From the NCBI GenBank assembly GCA_022641095.1, contig JALCDB010000003.1, forward strand, positions 173,852 through 237,851: DNA of 64,000 nt. Reading direction: 5' to 3'. Every line of letters starts with the position of its first letter. Positions within the stretch are counted from its first letter, which is position 1. Source of the DNA: Bacilli bacterium (GTDB taxonomy: Bacteria > Bacillota_I > Bacilli_A > RFN20 > CAG-826). Under the pieces are notes generated by a model, which worked only from the letters and a program-made list of their open reading frames with translations, had not been told where the DNA came from and ran no database searches. Both the position numbers and the translations under genes were made by a program. Below, in pieces: positions 62,814 to 64,000 of the stretch.

Positions 62814-63977
62814 TCAGATTGAGAAAGTGGAGAAACCCCCCGAATAATAATCGGAAAAAACCTTTAGGTCCGAATAAGGGTAATAGAGACTGACCCTCGA
62901 AATGGCGTCGAGAGAATATGACGAAACCGGGCTTGACGAAGAGTCCACGACGGATGGCGAGCACTCATGTATCGTAATCGGCTTCCCATCGATGATGGCT
63001 TTGGCTACTACGGCCCCGTCGCTGGTTTTCGTCACGCTCGACTTGTCGACCGCGCCTTCCGCCTTTGACATGGTGCTTTCCAATGAGCGGACCTTAAACG
63101 AGCGGCCGGGCCCGATGCTCTTATAGGAAGCCGGGTCGATGGCGAAGGGCGCTGGATAGCCACTTACGGACTTGCCGTCGACGTATCTACCCGATGTGAG
63201 CCCATACCCAAGCGAATCGACGGTCTGCCCCTGACTTCTTAGGCCGAGTTCGAAGTCGACGACCGGATCATACATAAGGTCGGCCGTCCATGGCGTTGCC
63301 AGGCTTCGGAACGTAATGTAGTTGGAGCCGACCAAAAAGCCGTCCGAAAGGTTCCCCGAATCCTCGATTCCCTTGCTGATATCCCAAGATATAAGCCCGA
63401 AGAACTTGGCGCCTTTGGCGAAGACGACGCTGAGGAGGTAATCGTGCTCGCTCGATGACTGCTCATCCGGGGGCTCACACAAGGTCTCAACGTTGAGCAG
63501 GGAAACGACGCCCTTGCAGGTTTGGCCCTCAAATGACTTGTCCGGGTAAAGGCCGCCGCCGGCCTCGAACGTCGCGTCGAATGAGAAACTGTCAAGGATT
63601 GTGATGTTCTTTCCTACGATTTCCTTTCCTTCGCTTTTCCTTATAGTATCTTTCTGGTCTACGGCGAGCGCACGCGGCGGATAGGAGGCTCCTACTGGGA
63701 GAAGGTAGCGACCGCTGCTCTTGGGCGAAAGGGCGCTTTCCGGCACTATATCCGCTGTCGGAACGGAGGAATTGTAAATGTCGGCGGCCACATAATAAGA
63801 CGTGGCATCCGGCCCGTCGTAATAGACATCGGCTTTTGGACTGGAATCGCTTGAAGAACTTGACGACGACCTCTCGCTTGAAGAACTTGACGACGACCCC
63901 CCGCTGGAGCCATCCGAACAACCCGAAATAACAAATAAAGGCAAAAAAAGCAAAATCACTTTATTTAATTTACGCAT
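62814..63977 (-). CDS. Lipoprotein with poly-serine linker
   Basis: 387 residues. Type II signal peptide MRKLNKVILLFLPLFVISGC with lipobox VISGC, so Cys20 would be lipidated. Residues 21-46 are nearly all Ser and Gly, built on an in-frame 27-bp tandem duplication; the mature protein follows (YYDGPDATSYYVAAD...). No family is recognised. It has AAGGGGG upstream and is the first gene of a two-gene operon for surface-exposed proteins with the 709-residue protein. The repeats suggest variation in linker length. Confidence 0.82.
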   Translation of the reverse strand: MRKLNKVILLFLPLFVISGCSDGSSGGSSSSSSSERSSSSSSSDSSPKADVYYDGPDATSYYVAADIYNSSVPTADIVPESALSPKSSGRYLLPVGASYPPRALAVDQKDTIRKSEGKEIVGKNITILDSFSFDATFEAGGGLYPDKSFEGQTCKGVVSLLNVETLCEPPDEQSSSEHDYLLSVVFAKGAKFFGLISWDISKGIEDSGNLSDGFLVGSNYITFRSLATPWTADLMYDPVVDFELGLRSQGQTVDSLGYGLTSGRYVDGKSVSGYPAPFAIDPASYKSIGPGRSFKVRSLESTMSKAEGAVDKSSVTKTSDGAVVAKAIIDGKPITIHECSPSVVDSSSSPVSSYSLDAISRVSLYYPYSDLKVFSDYYSGGFSTFSI

Positions 63978-64000
63978 ATATTACCCCCTTATTATTTAAT

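Overview
The window looks like chromosome of an uncultured, probably gut-associated member of the class Bacilli (an Erysipelotrichales/RF39-type lineage is my guess). Evidence: EzrA, the Bacilli-type DnaB/DnaI helicase loaders, a T-box, an L20 leader, CIRCE, and the Firmicutes gene orders priA-rsmB-rlmN-prpC-prkC-rpe, infC-rpmI-rplT and ezrA-nifS-thiI. TGA is a stop codon throughout, so this is not a Mycoplasma-type code. Base composition is rather G+C-rich for this group; the last secreted-protein gene and a few intergenic regions are clearly more A+T-rich.

Layout. 1-7.4 kb: the end of priA, an unknown acidic protein, a catalytically degenerate RsmB homologue, rlmN, a PP2C phosphatase, a short Ser/Thr kinase, rpe and a membrane protein, with rpmB convergent. 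7.9-14 kb: glycogen synthesis (glgC, glgD, glgA) and leuS. 14-23.4 kb: a small membrane protein, a secreted PI-PLC-like protein, coaX with an ECF S component, pepV, trmB, ytpR, nicotinate phosphoribosyltransferase, a LacI regulator and a DegV protein. 23.5-35 kb: an unknown 165-residue protein, cyclophilin, a wall/membrane protein with GLUG-like repeats, groES-groEL under CIRCE, tyrS, a membrane-bound XRE regulator and a two-gene operon for large exported proteins. 35-44.6 kb: rpsD with a structured leader, ezrA-nifS-thiI, infC-rpmI-rplT with an attenuating leader, an alkyltransferase, and thrS behind a threonine T-box. 44.6-50 kb: an ABC exporter, then pfkA-pyk-ROK kinase (glycolysis). 50-60.4 kb: a DUF2975/HTH pair, dnaB-dnaI, and a dnaE-polA-mutM/coaE cluster in which mutM and coaE are one fused gene. 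60.4-64 kb: a lipoprotein and a secreted His/Cys-rich protein.

The most notable points are: infC starting at AUA behind an L20-type attenuator; loss of both catalytic cysteines in the RsmB homologue; the MutM-CoaE fusion; a Lys-to-Arg change in the DnaI Walker A motif; a recurring arrangement in which a -10 hexamer lies 6-8 bases before ATG without a Shine-Dalgarno (leaderless mRNAs, including ezrA, dnaB and dnaE); and an array of three half-sites upstream of the large exported-protein operon. I saw no tRNA, rRNA, CRISPR array, insertion sequence or prophage. All homology statements are from reading the sequence; no database search was run.
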